A stretch of DNA of 64,000 nt, from assembly GCF_947492555.1 (NCBI RefSeq), contig NZ_CANLNE010000003.1, forward strand, positions 992,001-1,056,000, written 5' to 3'. How positions within the stretch are numbered: position 1 is the stretch's first letter; every line of letters starts with the position of its first letter. The notes beneath the pieces are model-generated. The model saw nothing but the letters and a program-made list of their open reading frames with translations. It was not told the origin of the DNA and made no database searches. This document shows, in pieces, positions 1 to 9,264 of this stretch. The position numbers and the translations under genes were made by a program. This stretch comes from an uncultured Roseobacter sp. (GTDB taxonomy: Bacteria > Pseudomonadota > Alphaproteobacteria > Rhodobacterales > Rhodobacteraceae).

Positions 1-1053
1 AAGCCCTTCGAGGTAGCAGCAGCAGCGTAACACCACATCCGAGAGGCCCGGCCCAAGGTCGGACAGCGCATCCGCCACCCGTTTGCGCGCATTGGAGGGG
101 CCGTCACCCACGCCGCTGTCCGGCACGAAACTGCCCCGCCCGCCTGCTGTCAGGAATCGATCCCAGTTTTGAGCCACGCGCGGGCCCATTTGCGCCAGCT
201 CAAAGTCCTCGCGCAGGCGTTCGCCGACGGTGACCAGATCGTCGTTGAGGAAGGGCTCGCCGTTCTTATCCCGCCGCCGGGCCAGGGCCGTCAGCGGGCT
301 TTCCGCCAGATTGTACCGCATGCGGCGCGGACGTCCGGTGTCGATATCAGGCAATATTTTTTCGCCCCAGCTGCGATGCTGGCCGGCGAAATCAGTTGGT
401 GCCTCGGCAAATCCGCTTGCCGTGGTGCCGCCTTCCTCGTCCAGCATGTCTTCGAGCGCCGCGCGCCCGGCCGGGGTGATCGAATATCGGGTGATTTTAC
501 CCGTCGTCTGGGCCGAAATCCATTCCTTCAGCGCCATGGCTTCGGCAATCTGGCGGGACACAACCCCGGTTCGCGTCGCCTGTCCGCCGGCCCCGTCCCG
601 CACGATCACGGCTTTCTCCATCTCGGCGGCCACGGCAAGCACTGCGCCGGTCTCACATAGGCGGCGCAGAACGCGTGCGCCTTCCGCCATCAGCACGTCT
701 TCACTGGGCGGGTTGTCCGAAGGTGACGTCGGAGCAGATATTCTGTCTTGGAAGCTCATGCGCGGAAGATCCTTTTCGTTCACTTTGGCGGCGTTGGAAC
801 GGGGAACAAAATGCGCGGCACCCAGTGATTTGAGCGCCGCATCGACCAATGGATCGTCCCGCCTCGTTTCAACCCGCCGTATCTGGCGTAGAATGGTTGA
901 GGCGTGGCAGCCTGCCGCCCGGGCGAGGGCCCGGATTGGCAAACCGGCTTCGGTATGAGCCAGATACACCTGTGCCGCTGCGGGTACCCAGTCGGGCAGT
1001 GTTGCCTCGAGTGTGTCGCAGCCGCGTGAGGGGGTCATCTCCAGCTCTTTCAT
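1..1053 (-). CDS. DUF6456 helix-turn-helix protein (C-terminus beyond window)
   Basis: The gene enters from the left edge and 351 codons are visible, with no stop reached. Residues about 24-63 form a small helix-turn-helix that looks DNA-binding (LARAAGCHAS followed by an Arg-rich helix). The C-terminal part, around residues 240-350, matches the DUF6456 domain of Rhodobacterales regulators (RMRYNLAESPL, NWDRFL). Function is unknown; the HTH suggests a regulator. I chose the ATG at 1053; the second ATG at 1038 has a GAG-rich stretch before it and is equally possible. It is divergent from the DUF6477 gene, and two CtrA-like boxes lie in the shared intergenic region. Confidence 0.8.
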   Translation of the reverse strand, partial: MKELEMTPSRGCDTLEATLPDWVPAAAQVYLAHTEAGLPIRALARAAGCHASTILRQIRRVETRRDDPLVDAALKSLGAAHFVPRSNAAKVNEKDLPRMSFQDRISAPTSPSDNPPSEDVLMAEGARVLRRLCETGAVLAVAAEMEKAVIVRDGAGGQATRTGVVSRQIAEAMALKEWISAQTTGKITRYSITPAGRAALEDMLDEEGGTTASGFAEAPTDFAGQHRSWGEKILPDIDTGRPRRMRYNLAESPLTALARRRDKNGEPFLNDDLVTVGERLREDFELAQMGPRVAQNWDRFLTAGGRGSFVPDSGVGDGPSNARKRVADALSDLGPGLSDVVLRCCCYLEGL

Positions 1054-1124
1054 ATGATCCGATCCGGCGTCATAGCATGCCTTAGTTGTGCCATAATTCA
1101 AAACACAACCTAAAGACGAATTGG

Positions 1125-1140
1125 TTACCCGTTCGTTAAC
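1125..1140. promoter_or_regulatory. CtrA-like box TTAC-N7-TTAAC
   Basis: TTAC, seven bases, then TTAAC. This differs by one base from the CtrA consensus TTAA-N7-TTAA. It lies about 72 bases upstream of the DUF6456 start, in the divergent region. A ctrA gene is present at 29 kb in this window. Binding is inferred. Confidence 0.45.
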
Positions 1141-1305
1141 AGTTTCTGATTTGAGGATTATTGTCTCTAAATTATAAACAGTATTTAAACCTCCGCGCGG
1201 CGCTAAACGCGCTGCCGCAACAGGCAGGCAACCGGGCGAACTCCGCATTCTGCGGGCCAGTTGGATATTTCGATCCTTGTCTAAATTCCCACCCTTCTCA
1301 GAGTG

Positions 1306-1320
1306 TTAACAAGTTCCTAA
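1306..1320. promoter_or_regulatory. CtrA-like box TTAA-N7-CTAA
   Basis: TTAA, seven bases, then CTAA, one mismatch from the CtrA consensus. It lies about 110 bases upstream of the DUF6477 start. The 377-base gap 1054-1430 holds no convincing gene; besides these boxes it contains a direct repeat GCAACAGGCAGG at 1217-1228 and 1350-1361, each copy able to form a small hairpin. Confidence 0.4.
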
Positions 1321-1430
1321 GCCCCCCGAGCGTGGCTCTACGTGCCTGCGCAACAGGCAGGACGCCCGTGTAATATCGCAATCGTCGGGGAGAAAATCCC
1401 CTGGGGATAGACGGTACAAAGGAATGTCCA

Positions 1431-1721
1431 ATGCAAGACCTGCTCTCAATGCTGCACGCCATTCGTCGGCCACAACTTTTGATGCGCGCTGCGCGGATCG
1501 GCGCGGAGGACTACCGACGCACGGTACATTTGCCCCGGCTGCTGGGGTATGGTGTTTTGCCGCGTCACGGGGCAGCATTGTTTCGCTTGATCGAGATTGA
1601 AGCCGATCTGAACGCGCAGCGGACTGGTGGGGATACCAGTTACAGCCTGATCCGCCACGTGGACGTGTTGATCGCCATGCTGGGTGAGGCCCGCGTGCTG
1701 CGCGCCTCGCAGGCTGCATAG
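1431..1721 (+). CDS. DUF6477 family protein
   Basis: A 96-residue, Arg- and Leu-rich protein with no signal peptide or membrane segment. Its length and pattern (DLLSMLHAIRRPQLLMRAARIG near the start, split as DLLSMLHAIRRP and LLMRAARIG) fit the DUF6477 family of Rhodobacterales. No function is established. AAGGA about eight bases upstream of the ATG supports the start. It ends two bases before the end of the oppositely oriented methyltransferase gene, so the two are convergent. Confidence 0.75.
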   Translation: MQDLLSMLHAIRRPQLLMRAARIGAEDYRRTVHLPRLLGYGVLPRHGAALFRLIEIEADLNAQRTGGDTSYSLIRHVDVLIAMLGEARVLRASQAA

Positions 1722-1722
1722 A

Positions 1723-3273
1723 TCACATGAAACTGTCGGGCTCGGCGGCCTTCTTGCGTGCAATATAGTCCGAAAGCGCTTCGTTGATCGATGGGTCAAG
1801 CGCTGGCTGCTTGTAGTCGGCCAGCATCTTCTCAACCCGCAGGCCGGCGAGTGTTTGAGTGTCCCGCGCGCCTTCGTCCTCCCAGGTCTCGAAGGGCTTG
1901 TAATCCAGCAGATCTGATTTCCAGAAAGCGGATTTGAAGTTGCGTTGCGTGTGATCACATCCCAGGTAATGCCCGCCGGGGCCAACCTCGCGGATCGCAT
2001 CCAGGGCCTGGGCGTCCTCATCCACCGAGACGCCTCGTGCAAGATGATGCAGGGTGCCCAGTTGATCCGCGTCCATGACAAACTTCTCAAAAGAGGACAC
2101 CAGCCCGCCTTCCAGCCAGCCGCAGGAATGCAGCATGAAGTTCACCCCTGCCAACAGCCCCATGTTCAGGCTGTTCGCAGTCTCGTAGGCGGCCTGTGCA
2201 TCCGGCAGCTTGGATCCGCAGAAGGACCCGGCGGACCGGTAGGGCAGCCCCAAACGGCGGGCAAGCTGCCCTGCACCGTATGTGATATGCGCAGCCTCCG
2301 GCGTGCCGAAGGTCGGCGCGCCCGAATTCATGTCGATGGAGGTCACGAACGCCCCCATGATCACCGGCGCACCGGGGCGGATCAGCTGGCTATAGGCGAT
2401 GCCTGCAAGGCACTCGGCCAGCACCTGCGTCAGCGTACCGGCCACCGACACCGGCGCCATCGCCCCACCCACAATAAAGGGGGAAATGATGCAGGCCTGG
2501 TTGTTCTTTGCATAAATCTCCAGAGCGCCCATCATCACATCGTCGAATGTCATCGGCGAGTTGATGTTGATGAGCGAGGTCATCACCGTGTTGTCCTGCA
2601 CGAACTCCTTGCCGAAGAGGATCTCGCACATCTCCACCGAATCCTGTGCGCGGCTAGGCTCTGTCACCGAGCCCATGAACGGTTTGTCGCTCAGCGTCAT
2701 ATGCGCGTGCAGCATATCCAGATGGCGCTTGTTCACCGGCACATCCGTCGGTTCGCAGACCGTGCCGCCGGAGTGGTGCAGCCATTTGGACATGTACCCC
2801 AGCTTCACGAATTTGCGGAAATCCTCCATCGTGGCGTAGCGACGCCCGCCCACCGCGTCGCGCACGAAGGGCGGGCCGTAGACCGGGGCCAACACGAGGT
2901 TCTTGCCCCCCACGACCACGTTCCGTTCCGGGTTTCGGGCGTGTTGCGTGTAGCTTGACGGTGCCGTCGCGCACAGCTTGCGGGCCAGGCCGCGCGGGAT
3001 ACGCACCCGTTCGCCATCCACATCCGCCCCGGCATCGCGCCAGCGCGCCAGCGCTGCCGGGTTTTCCACGAAATTGACACCGATTTCCTCCAGCACCGTT
3101 TCGGCATTGGTCTCGATGATTTCCAGCGCCTCTTCGGTCAGCACCTCGAAATTGGGAATGTTGCGTTCAATGAAACGTGCGGTTTCAAAGGACACCGCAC
3201 TGCGTTCCGCGCGTCGTGCTGCTCCACCGCCGCCACGTCCCCGTCTACGCTCCGCCGCCTGTGCCATGTACAT
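1723..3273 (-). CDS. MttB-family methyltransferase without pyrrolysine
   Basis: A 516-residue protein of the trimethylamine methyltransferase (MttB) superfamily, seen in the long TIM-barrel-type sequence with GGAMAPVSVAGTL and GSKLPDAQAAYE. Archaeal MttB carries pyrrolysine encoded by an in-frame UAG; this gene reads through with ordinary codons, so it belongs to the non-pyrrolysine branch, which includes the glycine betaine methyltransferase MtgB. Substrate is not determined by sequence alone; a quaternary amine and a corrinoid protein partner are plausible, but no corrinoid protein gene is next to it. The N-terminus (residues 7-28) is Arg/Gly-rich and may be disordered. Confidence 0.85.
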   Translation of the reverse strand: MYMAQAAERRRGRGGGGAARRAERSAVSFETARFIERNIPNFEVLTEEALEIIETNAETVLEEIGVNFVENPAALARWRDAGADVDGERVRIPRGLARKLCATAPSSYTQHARNPERNVVVGGKNLVLAPVYGPPFVRDAVGGRRYATMEDFRKFVKLGYMSKWLHHSGGTVCEPTDVPVNKRHLDMLHAHMTLSDKPFMGSVTEPSRAQDSVEMCEILFGKEFVQDNTVMTSLININSPMTFDDVMMGALEIYAKNNQACIISPFIVGGAMAPVSVAGTLTQVLAECLAGIAYSQLIRPGAPVIMGAFVTSIDMNSGAPTFGTPEAAHITYGAGQLARRLGLPYRSAGSFCGSKLPDAQAAYETANSLNMGLLAGVNFMLHSCGWLEGGLVSSFEKFVMDADQLGTLHHLARGVSVDEDAQALDAIREVGPGGHYLGCDHTQRNFKSAFWKSDLLDYKPFETWEDEGARDTQTLAGLRVEKMLADYKQPALDPSINEALSDYIARKKAAEPDSFM

Positions 3274-3454
3274 ACTCCCGATGTCTTACTTGCGCCGGTG
3301 CTATAGTATTCCATCAGGCGTCCTCATCCGTATAGCGGCCTTGCAGGGAAAAAAGCGACATGCTGACGTCTTTCGCCCTTTATAATAAGACTATGCACAA
3401 GTGTTGGGCATTCGGCCTCTTGCCACTGCGACCGCGCGCGCCTAATCAGCACCC

Positions 3455-5017
3455 ATGAGCACATCCGAACACGACCGCCTCCTCATCATCGATTTCGGCA
3501 GCCAGGTGACGCAATTGATTGCGCGCCGCCTGCGGGAACTGAGCGTCTATTGCGAAATCCACCCCTTCAATATGGTGACGGACGCGTTCCTGCGTGATTT
3601 CGCCCCCAAGGCGGTGATTTTTTCCGGGGGGCCGTCGTCTGTCTTTGCCGAAGGCGCGCCGATGCCGCCCAAGAGCGTATTTGATCTGGGCGTGCCGATT
3701 CTGGGGATCTGCTATGGCCAGCAGGTGATGATGCACTGTCTGGGCGGCAAGGTGGAACGTGGCCACGGCACGGCAGAGTTCGGACGGGCCTATGTGACGC
3801 CGGAGGCGCGCAGGCTGGCGCTGCTGGAGGGGTGGTTCGCCGCAGACCGCGAGCAGGTCTGGATGAGCCACGGCGATCACGTCAGTGAAATCGCGCCGGG
3901 GTTCGATGTCTATGGCACCTCTCCCAATGCGCCTTTTGCCATCACCGCGGACATCGACCGGAATTTCTATGCGGTGCAGTTCCATCCGGAGGTGCATCAC
4001 ACGCCCAACGGCGCCAAGCTCTATGAGAACTTCGTGCGGCTGGCCGGGTTCAAGGGCGACTGGACCATGGGCGCCTACCGCGAGGAAGCCATCCAACGCA
4101 TCCGCGATCAGGTGGGCGACGGCAAGGTCATCTGTGCCCTTTCAGGAGGCGTCGACAGTTCGGTTGCCGCCGTGCTGATCCACGAGGCCATCGGCGAGCA
4201 GCTGACCTGCGTCTATGTCGATCACGGGCTGATGCGTAAAGATGAAAGCGAACAGGTCGTGGGCATGTTCCGCGAACACTATAACCTGCCGCTGATCCAT
4301 GCGGATGAATCCGACCTGTTTCTGGGCAAGCTTGAGGGCGTCAGTGACCCGGAGACCAAGCGCAAGATCATCGGTGGTCTGTTCATCGATGTCTTCGAGA
4401 GGCACGCCAAGGAGATGGGTGGCGCGGATTTCCTTGCCCAAGGCACGCTCTATCCGGATGTGATCGAATCGGTCTCCTTCAGCGGCGGACCTTCAGTGAC
4501 GATCAAATCGCACCACAACGTGGGCGGCCTGCCCGAGCGCATGAACATGCAGCTGGTGGAACCGCTGCGCGAGCTTTTCAAAGACGAGGTGCGCGCGCTG
4601 GGGCGTGAACTGGGCCTGCCGCCGAGCTTCATCGGACGCCACCCCTTCCCCGGCCCGGGTCTAGCCATCCGCTGCCCCGGCGAGATTACCCGCGAAAAAC
4701 TCGACATCCTGCGCGAGGCCGATGCGGTCTACATCGACCAGATTCGCAAGCACGGGCTCTATGATGATATCTGGCAGGCCTTCGTGGCGATCCTGCCGGT
4801 CCGCACAGTCGGTGTCATGGGCGATTACCGCACCTATGATTATGCCTGTGCGCTGCGCGCAGTGACCTCTGTGGACGGGATGACGGCGGACTACTTCCCC
4901 TTCTCCCACGAATTCCTCGGCGAAACGGCCACGCGAATCATCAACGAAGTGCCGGGGATCAATCGGGTCACCTATGACATCACGTCAAAGCCTCCGGGCA
5001 CAATCGAATGGGAATGA
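3455..5017 (+). CDS. guaA: GMP synthase (glutamine-hydrolysing)
   Basis: Converts XMP to GMP with ATP and glutamine, the last step of guanine nucleotide synthesis. The 520 residues have the usual order. First comes a class I glutamine amidotransferase with nucleophile Cys86 in GICYGQ and the FHPE motif at 176-179. Next is an ATP-pyrophosphatase domain with the P-loop SGGVDSS at 230-236. Last is the C-terminal dimerisation domain ending in KPPGTIEWE. Nothing is missing. It is monocistronic as far as can be seen, 95 bases before a transporter gene on the same strand. Confidence 0.98.
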   Translation: MSTSEHDRLLIIDFGSQVTQLIARRLRELSVYCEIHPFNMVTDAFLRDFAPKAVIFSGGPSSVFAEGAPMPPKSVFDLGVPILGICYGQQVMMHCLGGKVERGHGTAEFGRAYVTPEARRLALLEGWFAADREQVWMSHGDHVSEIAPGFDVYGTSPNAPFAITADIDRNFYAVQFHPEVHHTPNGAKLYENFVRLAGFKGDWTMGAYREEAIQRIRDQVGDGKVICALSGGVDSSVAAVLIHEAIGEQLTCVYVDHGLMRKDESEQVVGMFREHYNLPLIHADESDLFLGKLEGVSDPETKRKIIGGLFIDVFERHAKEMGGADFLAQGTLYPDVIESVSFSGGPSVTIKSHHNVGGLPERMNMQLVEPLRELFKDEVRALGRELGLPPSFIGRHPFPGPGLAIRCPGEITREKLDILREADAVYIDQIRKHGLYDDIWQAFVAILPVRTVGVMGDYRTYDYACALRAVTSVDGMTADYFPFSHEFLGETATRIINEVPGINRVTYDITSKPPGTIEWE

Positions 5018-5112
5018 GCCGGTGATGTTCAGGCTGCCGCCACGCGGGCGACGATCCGGGAACATCATCTAAACCTGCCCCTCGCGACCCTCGTCCAAAT
5101 CAAGGTATCCTC

Positions 5113-5976
5113 ATGTCCCCCATTCTCAAGGCCGCGCTGTGGATGAGTGGGGCCATCGCCTCCTTCTCCACCATGGCCGTTGCGGGACGCGAAGCCGCCT
5201 CCCAGCTCGATACCTTTGAAATCATGATGTATCGCAGCCTGATCGGGGTGGTCGTGGTGGTGGCGGTTGCCTGGATCACCGGCACATGGCGACAGATCAA
5301 CCGCGACAGTCTGGGCGCACATCTGGTACGCAACCTGGCGCATTTCACCGGGCAGAATCTGTGGTTCTATGCGGTCACGGTGATCCCGCTGGCGCAGGTC
5401 TTTGCCCTGGAATTCACCTCGCCGCTCTGGGTGATCGTCCTGTCCCCGCTGATCCTGGGCGAGCGACTGACCCTGGTGCGGGGGATCGCGGCCATCATGG
5501 GCTTCATCGGCATCCTGATCGTGGCGCGCCCCGATATGGCGGGCATCAACGCGGGCGTGGTTACGGCGGCGGCCTCTGCCATCTTCTTTGCGTTGACGAT
5601 CATGTTCACCAAACGGCTAACGCGCAGCCAGAGCATCACCTGCATCCTTTTCTACCTGACCACGATGCAGGTGGTGATGGGCCTGATTGCCGCCGGGTAC
5701 GACGGCGACATCGCCCTGCCGGATGCAGCCAGTCTTCCTTATGTGATCATGATTGGTTTTGCGGGCCTGCTGGCGCACTACTGCATAACAAACGCGCTAT
5801 CGATTGCCCCCGCGACGGTGGTGGTGCCGATCGATTTCATCCGCCTGCCCGCCATCGCGATCATCGGCATGCTGCTCTATAATGAGACCGTCGACGTCTG
5901 GGTTTTTCTGGGGGCCGGAATCATCTTTGCAGGCAACTATTTGAACATTTGGGTCGAAACCCGGCAAAAGACTTGA
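5113..5976 (+). CDS. EamA/DMT family transporter
   Basis: A 287-residue inner-membrane protein with about ten hydrophobic helices arranged as two EamA halves; the family exports or imports small metabolites such as amino acids and nucleotide-related compounds. Visible signatures are the N-terminal MSGAIASFSTMAVAGREA helix and LEFTSPLWVIVLS in the first half. The substrate cannot be read from the sequence. A second, different EamA gene lies at 7337, beyond the FadL-like gene. The start follows AAGGTATCCTC. Confidence 0.88.
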   Translation: MSPILKAALWMSGAIASFSTMAVAGREAASQLDTFEIMMYRSLIGVVVVVAVAWITGTWRQINRDSLGAHLVRNLAHFTGQNLWFYAVTVIPLAQVFALEFTSPLWVIVLSPLILGERLTLVRGIAAIMGFIGILIVARPDMAGINAGVVTAAASAIFFALTIMFTKRLTRSQSITCILFYLTTMQVVMGLIAAGYDGDIALPDAASLPYVIMIGFAGLLAHYCITNALSIAPATVVVPIDFIRLPAIAIIGMLLYNETVDVWVFLGAGIIFAGNYLNIWVETRQKT

Positions 5977-6107
5977 TTTTACGTGGGGTAACAGCCGAGG
6001 CTTCCCTAGCGTCACGAATTGACCGGACCGGGGATCGTGATTTATTGCCCCTGCCTACTTGAAAACATCACGCAGAATTATAGGCGCATCTTCTGGGGAG
6101 GAGATTC

Positions 6108-7229
6108 ATGAGAAACTACCTAAAAAGTGTAACGGCAATGTGTCTTGCCGCAGGCGGCGCGCATGCCGGTGCATTGGACCGGACGGGACAGTCTGTTGAC
6201 GTGCTCTTCGAGGACGGTCGGTATGTAGAGTTCAGCTTTGCTACCATATCGCCGACGCTGAGCGGTACAGGAACAACCCTCACACCTGGGATCGGGTCTG
6301 GCGATATTTCACCCGCTTACCAGCAATACGGTGCCGCGTATAAGGCGGATATCAATGACCGGCTGTCCTATGCAATTATCCTTGACCAGCCGTTCGATGC
6401 CTCGGTCGATTACCCCACGGGCACCGGTTACTTTGCGGCCGGCTCTTCAGCCGAATACGATTCGATGGCACTGACTGGCCTCTTGCAATACAATGTCGGC
6501 AATGGCGCGAGCGTTTACGGCGGCCTGCGGCTGCAATCCGCAGAAGCCAATGCAACGATCCAGTTCAACACTCCTGTTCCCGCGCTGAACCTTGACTACG
6601 CCGTTGATGCCTCTCGCGATTATGGTGTGGGATATGTTTTCGGTGTCGCTTATGAGAAGCCCGAAATCGCGCTGCGTGTCTCTTTGACGTACAACTCCGA
6701 GATATCGCACGCCAACGACACCTTCGAGACGAGCGTGGCTCTGGGAACAAGATCGTCCGTCACCGAGTTCGAAACACCACAGTCGCTTAATCTCGCGTTT
6801 CAAACCGGCATTGCGCCCAACACACTCTTGTTTGGGGGCATCCGCTGGGTGGACTGGTCCGACTTTGCCCTGACCCCCTCCTTGTACTTCCAGCGCACCG
6901 GCGGCGCATCTTTGCTGAGCTACGCTGAAGATGTGACCACCTATACACTCGGCGTCGGGCGGAAACTGAACGACACATGGTCCGTCGCGGCCTCCTTGGG
7001 ATACGAGCAGACGCAGGGCAATCTGTTCACCAACCTCGGCCCCTCCGATGGCCAGCGCAGTGTCGGCCTTGCCGCGATCTACACGCAGGGCAAGATGAAG
7101 ATCACAACCGGTATCCGCTACGTTCGGATCGGAGATACAACGACCGTTGCCGGGCCGTTCTCCCCGGCAGGCACATTCGAAAACAACGATGCTGTCGCCA
7201 TTGGCGTCAAGATCGGCTACACCTTCTGA
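6108..7229 (+). CDS. FadL-like outer-membrane transport protein
   Basis: A 373-residue outer-membrane beta-barrel of the OmpP1/FadL/TodX family, which admits long-chain fatty acids or other hydrophobic compounds. Residues 1-21 form a signal peptide ending at AHA. The rest alternates short amphipathic strands and turns and ends in the aromatic residue of GVKIGYTF, the usual signal for barrel insertion by Bam. It is shorter than E. coli FadL. A strong GGGGAGGAG ribosome site precedes the ATG by a few bases. A terminator hairpin follows at 7257. Confidence 0.85.
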   Translation: MRNYLKSVTAMCLAAGGAHAGALDRTGQSVDVLFEDGRYVEFSFATISPTLSGTGTTLTPGIGSGDISPAYQQYGAAYKADINDRLSYAIILDQPFDASVDYPTGTGYFAAGSSAEYDSMALTGLLQYNVGNGASVYGGLRLQSAEANATIQFNTPVPALNLDYAVDASRDYGVGYVFGVAYEKPEIALRVSLTYNSEISHANDTFETSVALGTRSSVTEFETPQSLNLAFQTGIAPNTLLFGGIRWVDWSDFALTPSLYFQRTGGASLLSYAEDVTTYTLGVGRKLNDTWSVAASLGYEQTQGNLFTNLGPSDGQRSVGLAAIYTQGKMKITTGIRYVRIGDTTTVAGPFSPAGTFENNDAVAIGVKIGYTF

Positions 7230-7256
7230 CGTACTAGACGACCGAACAAACCCGAG

Positions 7257-7287
7257 AGCCCCGTGGACGAAAATCTGCGGGGCTTTC
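7257..7287 (+). terminator. Rho-independent terminator after the FadL-like gene
   Basis: AGCCCCG at 7257-7263 pairs with CGGGGCT at 7278-7284, followed by a short T run (TTT). It lies 28 bases after the stop codon. The T run is short, so efficiency is uncertain. Confidence 0.6.
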
Positions 7288-7336
7288 GCGCATGATCCGG
7301 GTGGCTATTCGACCCGGCCCTGCCTAGGCTCCCGGC

Positions 7337-8263
7337 ATGACACAGCAAATGACCCTCTCGACCAGGACCTGGGCTGCACTGATCCTGCTCGCGATGATCT
7401 GGGGCGCCTCCTTTCTGTCGATTCGCATCGCATTGGATGAAATCGGCCCGCTGACCTCTGTGGCGCACCGCACCTTCTGGGCGATGCTCGTGCTCTGGCT
7501 GGTGGTTGCGGTCATGCGGCTGCCGGTCCCGCGTGATCCTGCCGTTTGGATGGCGTTCCTGATCATGGGACTGCTCAACAACGTGATCCCCTTTGGCCTG
7601 ATGGCCTGGGGACAGCTGCATATCGAAACCGGGCTGACCTCTATTCTCAACGCAGCTACGGCCGTGTTCGGGGTCATCGCAGCGGCGATCTTCTTTGCGG
7701 ACGAGCGGTTGAGCCTGCGGAAAGCCATTGGCGTCACGCTTGGCTTTACCGGTGTCGCCACGGTCATCGGGCTGGAAAACCTGCGGGATTTCAATCTGCA
7801 ATCGCTCGCCCAGCTTGCCGTGCTCGGCGGGACGATCTCCTACGCATTGGCCAGCGTCTGGGGCCGCAAGACCCTGTCGGGGCTTTCCCCACAGGTGGCC
7901 GCCGCCGGTATGCTGACTGGCTCGACCCTCGTCACCCTGCCCCTTGCCGTGGTGGTCGAAGGCCCGATCCAATTCGACCTCGCACCCGTGACGCTGATCG
8001 CCATTGCCTACTACGCGGTGATCGCCACCGCCGGGGCTTATCTGCTTTATTACTACGTGCTGGCCCGCGCGGGCAGCGGCAACCTGATGCTGGTCACCTT
8101 GCTGATCACCCCCTTTGCCATCCTGCTCGGCGCGCTGGTGCTTGATGAAAAGTTGAGCCCCAATGTTTACGCCGGTTTTGCGCTGCTGGCGCTGGGGCTT
8201 GCGGTGCTGGACGGGCGGCTCCTGCGCAGGCGTCGAAAATCGCCGCGGGTTGTCGCAGACTGA
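7337..8263 (+). CDS. EamA/DMT family transporter
   Basis: A 308-residue inner-membrane protein with about ten membrane segments in two EamA repeats (WGASFLSIRIALDEIGP in the first, YYYVLARAGSGNLMLVTLL in the second). It ends in a basic cytoplasmic tail, RLLRRRRKSPRVVAD. Substrate unknown. It is not a recent duplicate of the transporter at 5113, since the two proteins share only family features. The following P-loop gene starts about 60 bases downstream on the same strand. Confidence 0.88.
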   Translation: MTQQMTLSTRTWAALILLAMIWGASFLSIRIALDEIGPLTSVAHRTFWAMLVLWLVVAVMRLPVPRDPAVWMAFLIMGLLNNVIPFGLMAWGQLHIETGLTSILNAATAVFGVIAAAIFFADERLSLRKAIGVTLGFTGVATVIGLENLRDFNLQSLAQLAVLGGTISYALASVWGRKTLSGLSPQVAAAGMLTGSTLVTLPLAVVVEGPIQFDLAPVTLIAIAYYAVIATAGAYLLYYYVLARAGSGNLMLVTLLITPFAILLGALVLDEKLSPNVYAGFALLALGLAVLDGRLLRRRRKSPRVVAD

Positions 8264-8324
8264 TTGACCCCTTCCATGGTCGCAGCTAGGACTGAGGGCC
8301 ACTCACGCCGTCAGGACGGACCAC

Positions 8325-9173
8325 ATGCTTTATTCTTCCGCTGCCGACTGGCGCGCTGCCCCGCGTAAATCCGTGCTGGTCTACGGTATGTCCGGTCTCG
8401 GCAAGACCCATATGTCGAACCTGCTGCGCGCCAGCGGTGACTGGTTCCACTACTCTATCGACTACCGCATCGGCACCCGTTACATGGGCGAATTCATTAC
8501 CGACAACGCCAAGGCCGAGGCGATGAAAGTGCCCTTCCTGCGCGAACTGCTGATGAGTGACAGCATCTACATCGGTTCCAACATCACCTTTGACAATCTG
8601 GCCCCTGTCGCCACCTATCTGGGCAAGCCCGGTGACCCCTCGAAGGGCGGTTTGCCATTGGCGGAATACACACGTCGACAGGACCAGTTCCGGCAGGCGG
8701 AAATCTCCGCACTCTATGATACCGCGCATTTTGCTGAGCGGGCCGAGGCGCTTTATGGCTATCCGCATTTCATCTGCGACACCGGCGGGTCGATCTGTGA
8801 ATGGGTCGATGCGTCCGATGACGATGACGCAATGCTGGCGGATCTGGCCAAACACTGCCTGCTGATCTGGATCAAGGGGGATGAGGCGCACACGCAGGAG
8901 CTGATCCGCCGATTTGATCGCGCGCCCAAACCCATGGCCTATCAGCCCGAATTTCTGACCCATGTCTGGCAGGAATACCTCAGCGAAAACAATTGCGTCG
9001 AGGCGGATGTTGATCCAGACGCCTTTGTGCGGTTCACCTATGCCCGCGCACTGGCACACCGGCAACCGCGCTATGAAGCGATGTCGCGCTGGGGGGTGAC
9101 CGTGACCGCCGATCAGGTGGCTGCCCTGAAGACCCCGGAAGACTTCGAGGATTTGATTGCCGCCTGCCTGTAA
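8325..9173 (+). CDS. P-loop ATPase of unknown function
   Basis: A 282-residue soluble protein with a Walker A motif, GMSGLGKT, at residues 21-28 near the N-terminus. The motif is followed by a region rich in aromatic and acidic residues (YSIDYRIGTRYMGEFI). It resembles proteins annotated only as ATPase in Rhodobacterales. The N-terminal placement of the P-loop and the overall size resemble small-molecule kinases, but I cannot name a substrate. Its neighbour metA lies about 90 bases downstream on the same strand; a functional link is not shown. Confidence 0.7.
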   Translation: MLYSSAADWRAAPRKSVLVYGMSGLGKTHMSNLLRASGDWFHYSIDYRIGTRYMGEFITDNAKAEAMKVPFLRELLMSDSIYIGSNITFDNLAPVATYLGKPGDPSKGGLPLAEYTRRQDQFRQAEISALYDTAHFAERAEALYGYPHFICDTGGSICEWVDASDDDDAMLADLAKHCLLIWIKGDEAHTQELIRRFDRAPKPMAYQPEFLTHVWQEYLSENNCVEADVDPDAFVRFTYARALAHRQPRYEAMSRWGVTVTADQVAALKTPEDFEDLIAACL

Positions 9174-9212
9174 GACTGCGTCACCGACCTGTGAGACCGC
9201 CCCCCTTGAGAC

Positions 9213-9229
9213 AGCCCCGCCAAGGGGCT
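9213..9229 (+). other. Small hairpin in the metA leader
   Basis: AGCCCC (9213-9218) and GGGGCT (9224-9229) form a six-base-pair stem with a five-base loop about 35 bases before metA. There is no T run. I looked for the conserved core of SAM riboswitches and did not find it, so this may be just a weak terminator or attenuating structure. Confidence 0.3.
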
Positions 9230-9264
9230 ATCTGACTGCTCTGACATAGCGCCGGAAGAAGACC

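Noticed and set aside
1161-1373. 70-codon open frame in the DUF6456/DUF6477 gap
   Set aside because: It starts with TTG, has no ribosome site, and covers regulatory-looking AT-rich DNA.
1723-3273. Pyrrolysine-containing methyltransferase
   Set aside because: No in-frame UAG interrupts the gene and no pyl genes are near.
9174-9264. SAM riboswitch before metA
   Set aside because: The leader is short and lacks the conserved core of SAM-II or other SAM riboswitch classes; only a small hairpin is seen.
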